Shown here one piece after another: positions 23,668 through 31,504 of a stretch of DNA of 64,000 nucleotides. Both the position numbers and the translations under genes were made by a program. The stretch is from NCBI RefSeq assembly GCF_011761355.1, contig NZ_JAASRW010000003.1, forward strand, positions 519,188 through 583,187, read 5' to 3'. A model generated the notes under the pieces. That model worked only from the letters and a program-made list of their open reading frames with translations, was not told the origin of the DNA and made no database searches. Origin of the DNA: Paenibacillus lupini (lineage in GTDB: Bacteria > Bacillota > Bacilli > Paenibacillales > Paenibacillaceae). Positions within the stretch are counted from its first letter, which is position 1. Each line of letters starts with the position of its first letter.

Positions 23668-24663
23668 TTGCCTAACGTACGATTACAACTCGATATGAAG
23701 CGGGAAGCCAAATCCTACATTGATAGTTTGTATGCCATACTCACCGCAACCGGATTGTTCGGGGGGCCGAAATACCGACTGTCCGGACTTACCGGGATGG
23801 CTTTTAAATTCACCGTTCATGAACGGTTGCTGCCATTATCGGTCTCGGCTTATGGAGAGTGGATTAACGAGCATAGACCCGGCATAGACAATCTTGGGAT
23901 ATATACGGTGCTTGATGCGGGCAGAACGAGACATCCAACGTTCCGCCATTACCAGCAGGATGCGGTCCTGTGGGTGAAGGAGAGTCTTAACCGGGGTGTT
24001 GGCGTTATTTACTGGATACCGGAGTTTGGCATTATTGACGGTTATGATGAAGAGGATCGGGTGTTTTTCGTACAGGATGGCTGGTCGGGCGAGTCGCAGA
24101 TTGTTCTGTACGATAACCTCGGCCTTAACTTTACGGAGTTCTGGTATTGTCAGGCGTTTGGCGGCAAAGTGGACATTCCTCTTGAGGCGATGATTCTGGA
24201 ATCGCTGCGGCTAGCGATCTATGACTGGGATACTCCTCATAAAACCTTACCCAATACGGATATCGGTTCCGGTCGACTTGCGTATGATTTTCTGATTAGA
24301 GCGCTCAAGCAGGGAGATTATGATGAGGGCGGAGCGGTGTATATTCTGGATTCCTACTGTTATTCGCGGGAAGAGATCTGCGCGTATTTGCAAGAAGCAC
24401 GAGCAGTCTATCCTGAGTTGGGTGAAGCTTCACGGCTGTATGAGGAGCTTATTGGTATACTACCGCTAATCCGGGATGGCATTATCGAAACGAGTGGTGC
24501 TCGGAAGGTTGACCGTAATCAAGTCGAATTGTTAACCGAGCAATTCGCCGCAGCGCAGCAACTCGAGGATCGCACGGTAGATGTATTCCGTAGTCTATCC
24601 GAACGATACCCTGATCCGCGAAGATCCATTATTCCTAGATGGGGAATTCATACACCGAAATGA
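23668..24663 (+). CDS. C39-peptidase-like/BtrH-N-like protein (first of tandem paralogues)
   Basis: 331 aa. Residues about 15-160 resemble the BtrH N-terminal/C39-like fold: SGLTGMAFKFTV, then AVLWVKESLNRGVGVIYW and FGIIDGYDEEDRVFFVQDG, matching the family pattern of a short ligand strand followed by GYD and a beta-hairpin. The N-terminal catalytic Cys expected of a C39 peptidase or BtrH acyltransferase is absent (SYIDSLYAILTATG at its place). The C-terminal half is helical (GRLAYDFLIRALKQGDYDEG). It is either a non-catalytic binding protein or has a different mechanism. Start is TTG 23668, 7 bases after AGGAGG. Its neighbour at 24688 is a diverged copy. Confidence 0.65.
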   Translation: MPNVRLQLDMKREAKSYIDSLYAILTATGLFGGPKYRLSGLTGMAFKFTVHERLLPLSVSAYGEWINEHRPGIDNLGIYTVLDAGRTRHPTFRHYQQDAVLWVKESLNRGVGVIYWIPEFGIIDGYDEEDRVFFVQDGWSGESQIVLYDNLGLNFTEFWYCQAFGGKVDIPLEAMILESLRLAIYDWDTPHKTLPNTDIGSGRLAYDFLIRALKQGDYDEGGAVYILDSYCYSREEICAYLQEARAVYPELGEASRLYEELIGILPLIRDGIIETSGARKVDRNQVELLTEQFAAAQQLEDRTVDVFRSLSERYPDPRRSIIPRWGIHTPK

Positions 24664-24687
24664 TCTTAAAAGATGAGAGGTGAACCT

Positions 24688-25638
24688 ATGACGGTAATCC
24701 TTACGAATGTAAAAATGACAATTGAATCGGAATCTTATATCGATGCTATGCATGCGGTTTTAACTCATAAAGGATGGACGACTTATTCCAAGCCTATGCT
24801 GGCTGGTATGACATCAGCGGCGTTCCGGTTTACCGTCAACCGGAGGTTAACGGCAGAAGGTCCTACCGCTTACAACTGGATAGCGGAAAATTTTCTTGCC
24901 GCCGATTTTATTGGTATTGCCGCTTCGTCGAATGCGGGTTTTACCTTTGATGCGACCTTTCCTCTTTACAGAGATGCGGCCATTCTTCAGATTAAAAAGG
25001 CCATAGATGACGGCACTGGCGCGGTCATATGGAAGGATCGATTTGTTGTCGCTGCGGGTTACGATGATGAGCGGCAGATCCTCCTTCTGTCGAATGGCAG
25101 GGAAGAGGAGATGGAGCAGCTCCCGTACCATTCCTTCGGCTGTAATCCGTATTGGTACTATCAGGTGCTCGAGAATCGGATCCCACTAGACCATTTGGAA
25201 GTATGCCGGGAATCACTGATGCAGGCAGTGTACCGATGGGAAACGCATGATCCGATGCTTCCTGAGAGCGAGTATGCTTGCGGGAAGTCAGCGTATGCGG
25301 CGATCACTTCTGCCCTTCAAAATGGCGAATATGACCGTGAAGGATGGCTGGCAGTGATTCGCAGCTACGCGGCTTCGAAACAGAATATTCGGAGCTATTT
25401 CACCGTATTGGAGACGTATTGGCCATCACTGAGGGAGGCAGCCTTGCAGTATGCGCGCGTTGCAGAAGCCCTCGAAGAAATGAATCGTCTTGTGCAGAGC
25501 GATGATATGCCGGCGATTGAGCGGCTTATCGTGCTACTCGATGAAGCCTGTCAGGCTGAAGAGAAGGCCATAATGGCCATTAAATTATTCATGCGGGAAA
25601 CGATAGATATCCGCAAGGGCGATATCGCTCTGAGGTAA
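24688..25638 (+). CDS. C39-peptidase-like/BtrH-N-like protein (second of tandem paralogues)
   Basis: 316 aa, same architecture as the preceding gene: SYIDAMHAVLTHKGW, AGMTSAAFRFTVNRRL, AILQIKKAIDDGTGAVIWKD, VVAAGYDDERQILLLSNG, YWYYQVLENRIPL, then helical DYDREGW-like C-terminal units. By eye the two proteins are clearly homologous but strongly diverged, so the duplication is old. The expected N-terminal Cys is again missing. AGAGGTG lies 5 bases before ATG 24688; an in-frame ATG at 24673 overlaps that site. Last gene of the WYL operon; a terminator follows. Confidence 0.65.
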   Translation: MTVILTNVKMTIESESYIDAMHAVLTHKGWTTYSKPMLAGMTSAAFRFTVNRRLTAEGPTAYNWIAENFLAADFIGIAASSNAGFTFDATFPLYRDAAILQIKKAIDDGTGAVIWKDRFVVAAGYDDERQILLLSNGREEEMEQLPYHSFGCNPYWYYQVLENRIPLDHLEVCRESLMQAVYRWETHDPMLPESEYACGKSAYAAITSALQNGEYDREGWLAVIRSYAASKQNIRSYFTVLETYWPSLREAALQYARVAEALEEMNRLVQSDDMPAIERLIVLLDEACQAEEKAIMAIKLFMRETIDIRKGDIALR

Positions 25639-25642
25639 GAGG

Positions 25643-25698
25643 ATAAGGGCTGTCTACAGAAGTCATCTATGATGACACTCTGAGACAGTCCTTATTTT
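25643..25698 (+). terminator. Terminator of the WYL operon
   Basis: ATAAGGGCTGTCT pairs with AGACAGTCCTTAT (one wobble), with an inner GTCATC/GATGAC stem, followed by TTTT. It resembles the GGCTGTCC hairpins at 62473 and 62757. Confidence 0.85.
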
Positions 25699-25700
25699 AT

Positions 25701-26221
25701 ATAAGACCCTGACAGGGTCTTAAGTTCACGCCTGCAGCCTAACTCTCCGCTGATAAGACCCTGCGAGGGTCTTATTGCCCCATCAAGGCCCTCGAACCCC
25801 GCTGTTTTCCCGCTTTTCCGAGTGAATAAGACCCTGACAGGGTCTTAAGTTCACGCCTACTGACTAACTCTCTCCTGATAAGAGCCTGCGAGGGTCTTAT
25901 TGCGCCATCAAGCCCTCGGACCCCGCTGTTTTCCCGCTTTTCCGAGTGCATAAGACCCTGACAGGGTCTTAAGTTCACGCCTGCAGCCTAACTCCTCGCT
26001 GATAAGACCCTGCGAGGGTCTTATTGCCCCATCAAGGCCCTCGAACCCCGCAGTTTTCCCACTGTTCGGAGTGAATAAGACCCTGTGAGGGTCTTATTGC
26101 GCCATCAAGCCCTCGAACCCCGCTGTTTTCCCGCTTTTCCGAGTGAATAAGACCCTGACAGGGTCTTAAGTTCACGCCCGCAGCCTAACTCATCCCTAAT
26201 AAGACCCTGCGAGGGTCTTAT
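25701..26221. repeat. Tandem array of AAGACCCT palindromes (about 125-bp unit)
   Basis: Nine palindromes start (AGACCC or AGAGCC) at 25704, 25756, 25829, 25881, 25953, 26005, 26078, 26150 and 26202, giving spacings 52, 73, 52, 72, 52, 73, 72 and 52. Two types alternate. Type A is AAGACCCTG-A-CAGGGTCTT followed by AAGTTCACGCC; type B is ATAAGACCCT-GCG-AGGGTCTTAT followed by TGC(C/G)CCATCAAG. The two intervening spacers are also conserved. The copy at 26078 has the left flank of A and right flank of B (centre GTG), a hybrid with one unit half lost. With the leader of the ChvE-like gene this fills the 751-bp gap. Confidence 0.95.
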
Positions 26222-26389
26222 CAAAATTCCAATCCTGCGATGACCAGAACGTAAGTGTTCATTGCTCCCTATTTTTGTTTGTTTTTTTATAAAAACCAGT
26301 AAACGAAGTGCAAAGATAATGTTCTTTCGCCCCTGTATGATTTGTCTATCAACAATTCATTTCCACAAATCGAGAGGGGATAGACAGAA

Positions 26390-27550
26390 ATGAAAAAGAT
26401 GTTATCGATCTTAATGTTAACGGCACTAATCGTTGTGCTTGCGGCTTGCGGGGCAAACAGCAGCAGCAATGGCACGAACAACAACGACAAAGCAGCTAAC
26501 AACACCGGCAGCACAAACACCGCCGACAGCACGGAAAGTACCAATGCAGGCGCAACTACTGAAATGGGCAAAATCGGAATCTCGATGCCAACGAAGTCAT
26601 CGGAGCGTTGGGTTGGCGATGGCGCCAACATGAAGAAGGAATTCGAAGCGCTTGGTTACACAGTAGATCTGCAGTATGCAGAGGACGTTATTGAGAACCA
26701 AGTATCTCAAATCGAGAACATGATTACGAAGGGTGTTAAAGTACTCGTGATCGCAGCTATCGACGGCGAATCCTTGACGGATGTTCTGCAAAAAGCAGCA
26801 GACGCGGACATTAAAGTAATCGCTTATGACCGTCTGATCAAAAATACCGAGCATGTCAGCTACTATGCAACCTTTGATAACTTCAAAGTAGGCGTATTGC
26901 AGGCCTCTTACCTAGAAGAGAAGCTTGGTCTGAAGGACGGAAAAGGACCGTTCAACATCGAGCTGTTCGCCGGCTCCCCAGACGATAACAATGCTTACTT
27001 CTTCTTCGACGGTGCGATGTCTGTTCTTCAACCGTACATCGATAACGGCAAGCTGGTTGTAAAAAGCGGTCAAACCAAAATGGAACAGGTTGCTACTCTC
27101 CGCTGGGATGGCGCAACAGCACAATCCCGTATGGATAACCTGCTCAGCGCAAACTATGCAAGCGACACGGTAAGCGCAGTATTGTCCCCTTATGACGGTA
27201 TCAGTATCGGTATTATCTCTTCCCTTAAAGGTGTAGGCTACGGCACAGCTGATAAGCCAATGCCAATTATTACAGGCCAAGACGCTGAGCTTGCATCGGT
27301 GAAATCGATCATTGCCGGCGAGCAAACGTCCACGATCTTCAAAGATACTCGTGAGCTTGCAAAGGTAGCGGTTGGTATGGCTCAAGCGGTTATTGAAGGT
27401 AAAGATGCTGAAGTGAACGACACGAAAACCTATGATAACGGCGTGAAAGTTGTTCCGTCCTTCCTGCTTGAACCGGTATCCGTAGACAGCAGTAATTACA
27501 AACAAACACTCGTTGATTCGGGTTACTACAGCGAAGACGAACTGAAATAA
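26390..27550 (+). CDS. chvE: ChvE-type sugar-binding lipoprotein
   Basis: A 386-aa periplasmic-binding-protein-1 family lipoprotein. The lipobox is VVLAACGAN (Cys20), followed by a Ser/Asn/Thr-rich linker to about 60, then [20 protein letters not shown] and [20 protein letters not shown] core strands ([20 protein letters not shown]). It closes with [20 protein letters not shown]. Strong likeness to ChvE/MmsE multiple-monosaccharide (arabinose, galactose, glucose, xylose) receptors. It is first in an importer operon with the GguA-like ATPase and GguB-like permease. Start ATG 26390 after GAGAGGGG. A hairpin downstream may keep its mRNA more abundant than the transporter's. Confidence 0.9.
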   Translation: MKKMLSILMLTALIVVLAACGANSSSNGTNNNDKAANNTGSTNTADSTESTNAGATTEMGKIGISMPTKSSERWVGDGANMKKEFEALGYTVDLQYAEDVIENQVSQIENMITKGVKVLVIAAIDGESLTDVLQKAADADIKVIAYDRLIKNTEHVSYYATFDNFKVGVLQASYLEEKLGLKDGKGPFNIELFAGSPDDNNAYFFFDGAMSVLQPYIDNGKLVVKSGQTKMEQVATLRWDGATAQSRMDNLLSANYASDTVSAVLSPYDGISIGIISSLKGVGYGTADKPMPIITGQDAELASVKSIIAGEQTSTIFKDTRELAKVAVGMAQAVIEGKDAEVNDTKTYDNGVKVVPSFLLEPVSVDSSNYKQTLVDSGYYSEDELK

Positions 27551-27584
27551 GCAATTCTCTTACATTTGCGGCAGCCAAATGGTT

Positions 27585-27610
27585 TAGCGACGGCCACAAA
27601 ACCGTCGCTA
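27585..27610 (+). terminator. Intercistronic hairpin after the ChvE-like gene
   Basis: Perfect 9-bp stem TAGCGACGG/CCGTCGCTA with an 8-base loop and no T-run; more likely mRNA stabiliser or partial attenuator than a full terminator. Confidence 0.6.
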
Positions 27611-27639
27611 GATCATTTTCCATTTATCTAATTGAAGGC

Positions 27640-29181
27640 GTGGTGATAGCTTTGACTGATATCCTACTAGAAATGCGGGGAATCACCAAAACCTTTCCGG
27701 GCGTTAAGGCGCTGGAGAATGTTAATTTACAAGTAAAAGCAGGCGAGATTCATGCCTTAATGGGAGAAAACGGAGCGGGCAAATCGACGCTGATGAAGGT
27801 GCTTTCCGGCGTATATCCACATGGTTCATATGAGGGCGACATTTTATTCAAAGGCAATGCCTGCGAATTTAAAGATATCCGTAACAGTGAAGAGTTAGGC
27901 ATTGTTATTATTCATCAGGAGCTTGCTCTCATCCCGCAGCTATCGGTAGCGGAAAATATTTTCCTCGGGAACGAGCAGGCAAGCCGCGGCATTATTAACT
28001 GGAACGAGACGGTTGTAAAAACACGGGAGCTGCTTAAAACAGTAGGCTTGTCCGAATCACCAAATATCCATGCAGGGACACTTGGCGTCGGCAAGCAGCA
28101 GCTTGTTGAAATCGCCAAGGCGTTATCAAAGGAAGTAAAGCTGCTGATTCTGGATGAACCAACGGCCGCCCTTAATGAAGAGGACAGCGAGAATCTGCTG
28201 AATCTGATGCTGGCCTTCAAGGAGCAGGGCCTTACCTCGATTATTATTTCGCATAAGCTTAACGAGATTATGAAGGTAGCCGATTCGATTACGATTTTGC
28301 GTGATGGCAAGACGATCGAAACGTTAAATGTCCGGGAGGACCAGATTACGGAAGACCGGATTATTAAAGGCATGGTAGGACGTGATCTGACACATCGTTA
28401 TCCGGAGCGGGAGACAAACATCGGGGACATTTTATTCGAAGTGAAGAACTGGAATGTCTATCATCCCCAGCAATCGGAACGAAAGGTTATCGATGAGGTC
28501 AGCTTCCATATTAACCGCGGCGAGATTGTGGGTATAGCCGGGCTGATGGGGGCAGGCCGCACGGAGCTTGCGATGAGTATCTTTGGTCAGTCCTATGGCA
28601 AAAAAATCAGTGGACAGCTGTTCAAGGATGGCAAGGAAACGAAGCTGCCTGATATCAGCAAAGCGATTGATGAAGGCATTGCTTATGTAACCGAAGACCG
28701 GAAGGAATATGGTCTTATTCTGATGGATGATATCAAGCGGAATACAACCCTTGCTAATTTGAATGGCATTTCCAAGTGGTTTGTGGTGGATGACTACAAA
28801 GAGATTAACGAGGCTGAAGGCTTCCGCAAGAAGCTCAATATTAAGACGCCAAGCATCCATCAGAAAACAGGAAACCTGAGTGGAGGAAACCAGCAAAAGG
28901 TCGTGCTCAGCAAATGGATTTTTACCGGTCCAGATCTCCTTATACTGGATGAACCAACGCGGGGTATCGATGTTGGGGCTAAGTATGAAATCTATACGAT
29001 TATTAATCAATTGGCTGCACAAGGAAAAGGCATTCTGATGATCTCCTCGGAGCTGCCTGAGCTGCTTGGTATGTGTGACCGCATTTACGTGATGAGTGAA
29101 GGACGGTTTACAGGAGAAGTGCCAAGAGCAAAGGCCAACCAAGAAACATTGATGAAGTTTATGACCAAAAGCAGGAGGTAG
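27640..29181 (+). CDS. gguA: Sugar ABC importer ATPase, GguA/MmsA type (two NBDs)
   Basis: A 513-aa duplicated ATPase of the CUT2 class. The first NBD has [16 protein letters not shown] (residues about 43-58) and [19 protein letters not shown]; the second has a degenerate Walker A ([10 protein letters not shown]), [15 protein letters not shown] and [20 protein letters not shown]. This asymmetry is normal for the family. It energises uptake of the sugars bound by the ChvE-like protein. The start is GTG 27640, or possibly TTG 27652 ([20 protein letters not shown]). Its stop is 6 bases before the permease start. Confidence 0.95.
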   Translation: MVIALTDILLEMRGITKTFPGVKALENVNLQVKAGEIHALMGENGAGKSTLMKVLSGVYPHGSYEGDILFKGNACEFKDIRNSEELGIVIIHQELALIPQLSVAENIFLGNEQASRGIINWNETVVKTRELLKTVGLSESPNIHAGTLGVGKQQLVEIAKALSKEVKLLILDEPTAALNEEDSENLLNLMLAFKEQGLTSIIISHKLNEIMKVADSITILRDGKTIETLNVREDQITEDRIIKGMVGRDLTHRYPERETNIGDILFEVKNWNVYHPQQSERKVIDEVSFHINRGEIVGIAGLMGAGRTELAMSIFGQSYGKKISGQLFKDGKETKLPDISKAIDEGIAYVTEDRKEYGLILMDDIKRNTTLANLNGISKWFVVDDYKEINEAEGFRKKLNIKTPSIHQKTGNLSGGNQQKVVLSKWIFTGPDLLILDEPTRGIDVGAKYEIYTIINQLAAQGKGILMISSELPELLGMCDRIYVMSEGRFTGEVPRAKANQETLMKFMTKSRR

Positions 29182-29187
29182 AACAGC

Positions 29188-30351
29188 ATGGAAACCGCGC
29201 TGAAATTGATCCGCAGCAATATCCGGCAGTATGGCATGTTCATTGCACTAATCTTAATCATGCTGCTCTTTCAGTTTCTTTCCGACGGCATTCTTTTGAA
29301 ACCACTTAATATTACGAATCTTATTCTTCAAAATAGTTATATTCTTATTCTCGCTATCGGGATGCTGCTTGTTATTATTACCGGGCATATTGATCTTTCC
29401 GTTGGTTCGGTTGCCGCTTTTGTTGGTGCCGTCTCTGCGATTATGATGGTCAAGCACGGGATGTCCTTCCCGGTTGCGATGGTCCTGTCGCTGGTGTTTG
29501 GTGCACTCGTTGGAGCTTGGCAAGGCTTCTGGGTCGCTTATGTCCGGATACCATCCTTTATCGTAACGCTTGCCGGCATGCTCTTGTTCAGAGGCTTAAC
29601 GATGCTCGTGCTGGACGGCAAATCGGTCGCTCCATTCCCGAATGGCTTCCGCTCGATTAGTACAGGATTTCTGCCGGATCTTCCTGGGAATTGGGATATC
29701 CACCTCCTTACGATATTGATTGGTATTGCCTTGTCTGTTGTGTATATCTTCATGGAATGGCGTACACGGATCATCCAGAAGCAATACAAGCTTGAGCTTC
29801 TGCCGTTTCCATTCTTCCTAATCAAGCTGGCAGCGGTTGTGATCATTACGAACTTATTCACTTATGTACTTGCTTCGTACAAAGGTCTGCCGAACATTCT
29901 GATTATGTTGTTCATTCTAGTTGCCCTGTACACGTTCGTGATGCGTAAGACCGTTATGGGTCGTCATATTTACGCACTTGGCGGCAACGAGAAGGCAGCT
30001 AAATTATCCGGGGTTAAGACCAAGAAAATGACCTTCTGGGTATTCGTCAATATGGGTGTTCTTGCTGCACTCGCTGGCCTTGTCTTTGCAGCCAGGCTGA
30101 ATGCAGCAACTCCAAAAGCAGGCGTTAACTTCGAGCTGGATGCGATCGCGGCGGTATTTATCGGCGGGGCATCAGCTACAGGCGGCGTTGGTACGGTTAT
30201 CGGAGCGATTGTGGGCGGTCTTGTGATGGGCGTTATGAATAACGGTATGTCACTAATTGGTCTCGGAATCGATTACCAGCAAGGCATCAAAGGTTTGGTG
30301 CTGCTGCTCGCGGTAGCCTTTGACCTCTATAACAAAAATAAATCAGCTTAA
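29188..30351 (+). CDS. gguB: Sugar ABC importer permease, GguB/MmsB type
   Basis: A 387-aa CUT2-class permease with about ten membrane segments and the conserved ITGHIDLSVGSVAAFVGAVS near the N-terminus plus GGASATGGVGTVIGAIVGGL near the C-terminus. The mid-protein soluble stretch (EWRTRIIQKQYKLEL) is typical of the MmsB/GguB branch, which is longer than RbsC. AGGAGG lies 9 bases before the ATG. Last gene of the importer operon. Confidence 0.95.
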   Translation: METALKLIRSNIRQYGMFIALILIMLLFQFLSDGILLKPLNITNLILQNSYILILAIGMLLVIITGHIDLSVGSVAAFVGAVSAIMMVKHGMSFPVAMVLSLVFGALVGAWQGFWVAYVRIPSFIVTLAGMLLFRGLTMLVLDGKSVAPFPNGFRSISTGFLPDLPGNWDIHLLTILIGIALSVVYIFMEWRTRIIQKQYKLELLPFPFFLIKLAAVVIITNLFTYVLASYKGLPNILIMLFILVALYTFVMRKTVMGRHIYALGGNEKAAKLSGVKTKKMTFWVFVNMGVLAALAGLVFAARLNAATPKAGVNFELDAIAAVFIGGASATGGVGTVIGAIVGGLVMGVMNNGMSLIGLGIDYQQGIKGLVLLLAVAFDLYNKNKSA

Positions 30352-30359
30352 TTAACTCG

Positions 30360-30393
30360 GCGCGTATAGACACAAGCTTGTGTCTATACGCGC
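30360..30393. terminator. Perfect 34-bp palindrome after the importer operon
   Basis: GCGCGTATAGACACAAG is followed directly by its complete reverse complement, with no loop base and no T-run (TTAACTG follows). It may end the importer transcript by a hairpin or be a protein-binding site for the downstream sensor operon. Confidence 0.6.
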
Positions 30394-30456
30394 TTAACTG
30401 CTATGTTAATGAAAGCGGTTTTTTGCGTTTATTGGCATAGTTGAAGGAGGATCAGT

Positions 30457-31470
30457 TTGAAAAAGCTACTGCTCGTATACATTGTGCTGATTGGCACGTT
30501 AATGGCTTATTTATACATGGTTTTTGTCAAAGAAGACAACAGCGAGCTGTTAAATGAAACAGAAGGTTTGCATGGTACGCTGGACGAGAAGTATGTCATG
30601 GTCAATTTCCTGGCAGGCATTGATTATTGGAAAAACGGGCTGAAAGGCTTCGAGGATGCGGCGGAGGCGCTTGGTGTATCGGTCGAGTACCGCGGCTCTA
30701 CACAATATGATGTGCAGGAAGAAGTGATGGTGCTCGAGCAGGTTATTGCACGTAAACCGGCGGGCATAGCCGTCAGCGCGATTGATTCGGAATCACTTAA
30801 TTCAGCGATTAATAAAGCGGTAGAAGCGGGTATCCCCGTTGTCATGTTTGACGCTGATGCTCCTAACAGCAAGGCTTATTCGTATATCGGAACCAACAAT
30901 TATAATGCGGGGGTTACGGCCGCACGTAAGATGGCCGAGCTGACAGGAGGAAGCGGTAAGGTTGGCGTTGTTACGCTCCCTAAGCAATTGAACCATCAGG
31001 AGAGGACAAGAGGGTTCGAAGAGACACTCCAGAAGGAATTCCCGGATGTTCAGCTGATTGGAATAGAGGATGGCAAAGGTGATCAGATGGTATCCGAGCA
31101 GAAGGTTCGTGAGCTGCTGGAAACGTATCCGGATTTGAAGGGCATATTTGTAACGGAAGCGAACGGCGGCGTAGGTGCGGGGAATGCGATTTTGCGTCTG
31201 GGCAAGATTGATCAAGTCCGAATTATCAGCTTTGACACTGATAAAGGGACACTTGATATGGTCAAGAGCGGCACCATCTCGGCCACACTTGCACAAGGAA
31301 CATGGAATATGGGGTATTGGTCGCTTATGCAGCTGTTCCATCTTCATAATCATATCGTTAATCCGATGTCGGCAAACGGGGATTCAAGCATTCCTCCATT
31401 GCCAACCAATATCGATACGGGGATTACGGTGGTGACCCCTGCTGATGTCGATCAGTTTTATGCGAAATAA
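30457..31470 (+). CDS. Membrane-tethered sugar-binding protein (RbsB-like), sensor partner
   Basis: A 337-aa periplasmic-binding-protein family 1 protein. It lacks a lipobox Cys; the N-terminus MKKLLLVYIVLIGTLMAYLY is a probable uncleaved membrane anchor. Core strands include YVMVNFLAGIDYWKNGLKGF, KPAGIAVSAIDSESLN, PVVMFDADAP and IRIISFDTDKG-like IISFDTDKGTLDMVKSG. Start is TTG, 6 bases after AAGGAGG. It precedes a YesM-type kinase and YesN-type regulator in a tight row, so its likely job is to present a bound sugar to the kinase, rather than transport. It is not paired with its own permease. Confidence 0.85.
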   Translation: MKKLLLVYIVLIGTLMAYLYMVFVKEDNSELLNETEGLHGTLDEKYVMVNFLAGIDYWKNGLKGFEDAAEALGVSVEYRGSTQYDVQEEVMVLEQVIARKPAGIAVSAIDSESLNSAINKAVEAGIPVVMFDADAPNSKAYSYIGTNNYNAGVTAARKMAELTGGSGKVGVVTLPKQLNHQERTRGFEETLQKEFPDVQLIGIEDGKGDQMVSEQKVRELLETYPDLKGIFVTEANGGVGAGNAILRLGKIDQVRIISFDTDKGTLDMVKSGTISATLAQGTWNMGYWSLMQLFHLHNHIVNPMSANGDSSIPPLPTNIDTGITVVTPADVDQFYAK

Positions 31471-31504
31471 GGGTTGTTGTTAAACGAAAAGGGGAGCTTT
31501 CAAG

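Noticed and set aside
25772..25978. Minus-strand 68-aa frame in the repeat array
   Set aside because: It is a translation of the repeat unit itself (the same peptide recurs within it) and has no start signals.
25701..26221. CRISPR array
   Set aside because: Repeats are regular, but the spacers are themselves conserved between units, the repeats are palindromes of two alternating types, and no cas genes are nearby.
28432..29142. Long minus-strand open frame opposite the GguA gene
   Set aside because: It is antisense to a well-supported ATPase frame, has no ribosome site and no recognisable protein features. The same applies to the minus frames at 26912-27505 and 27915-28373.
30410..30423. 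cre-like site before the tethered sugar-binding protein gene
   Set aside because: TGAAAGCGGTTTTT matches only 11 of 14 positions and breaks the central CGY, too weak to list.
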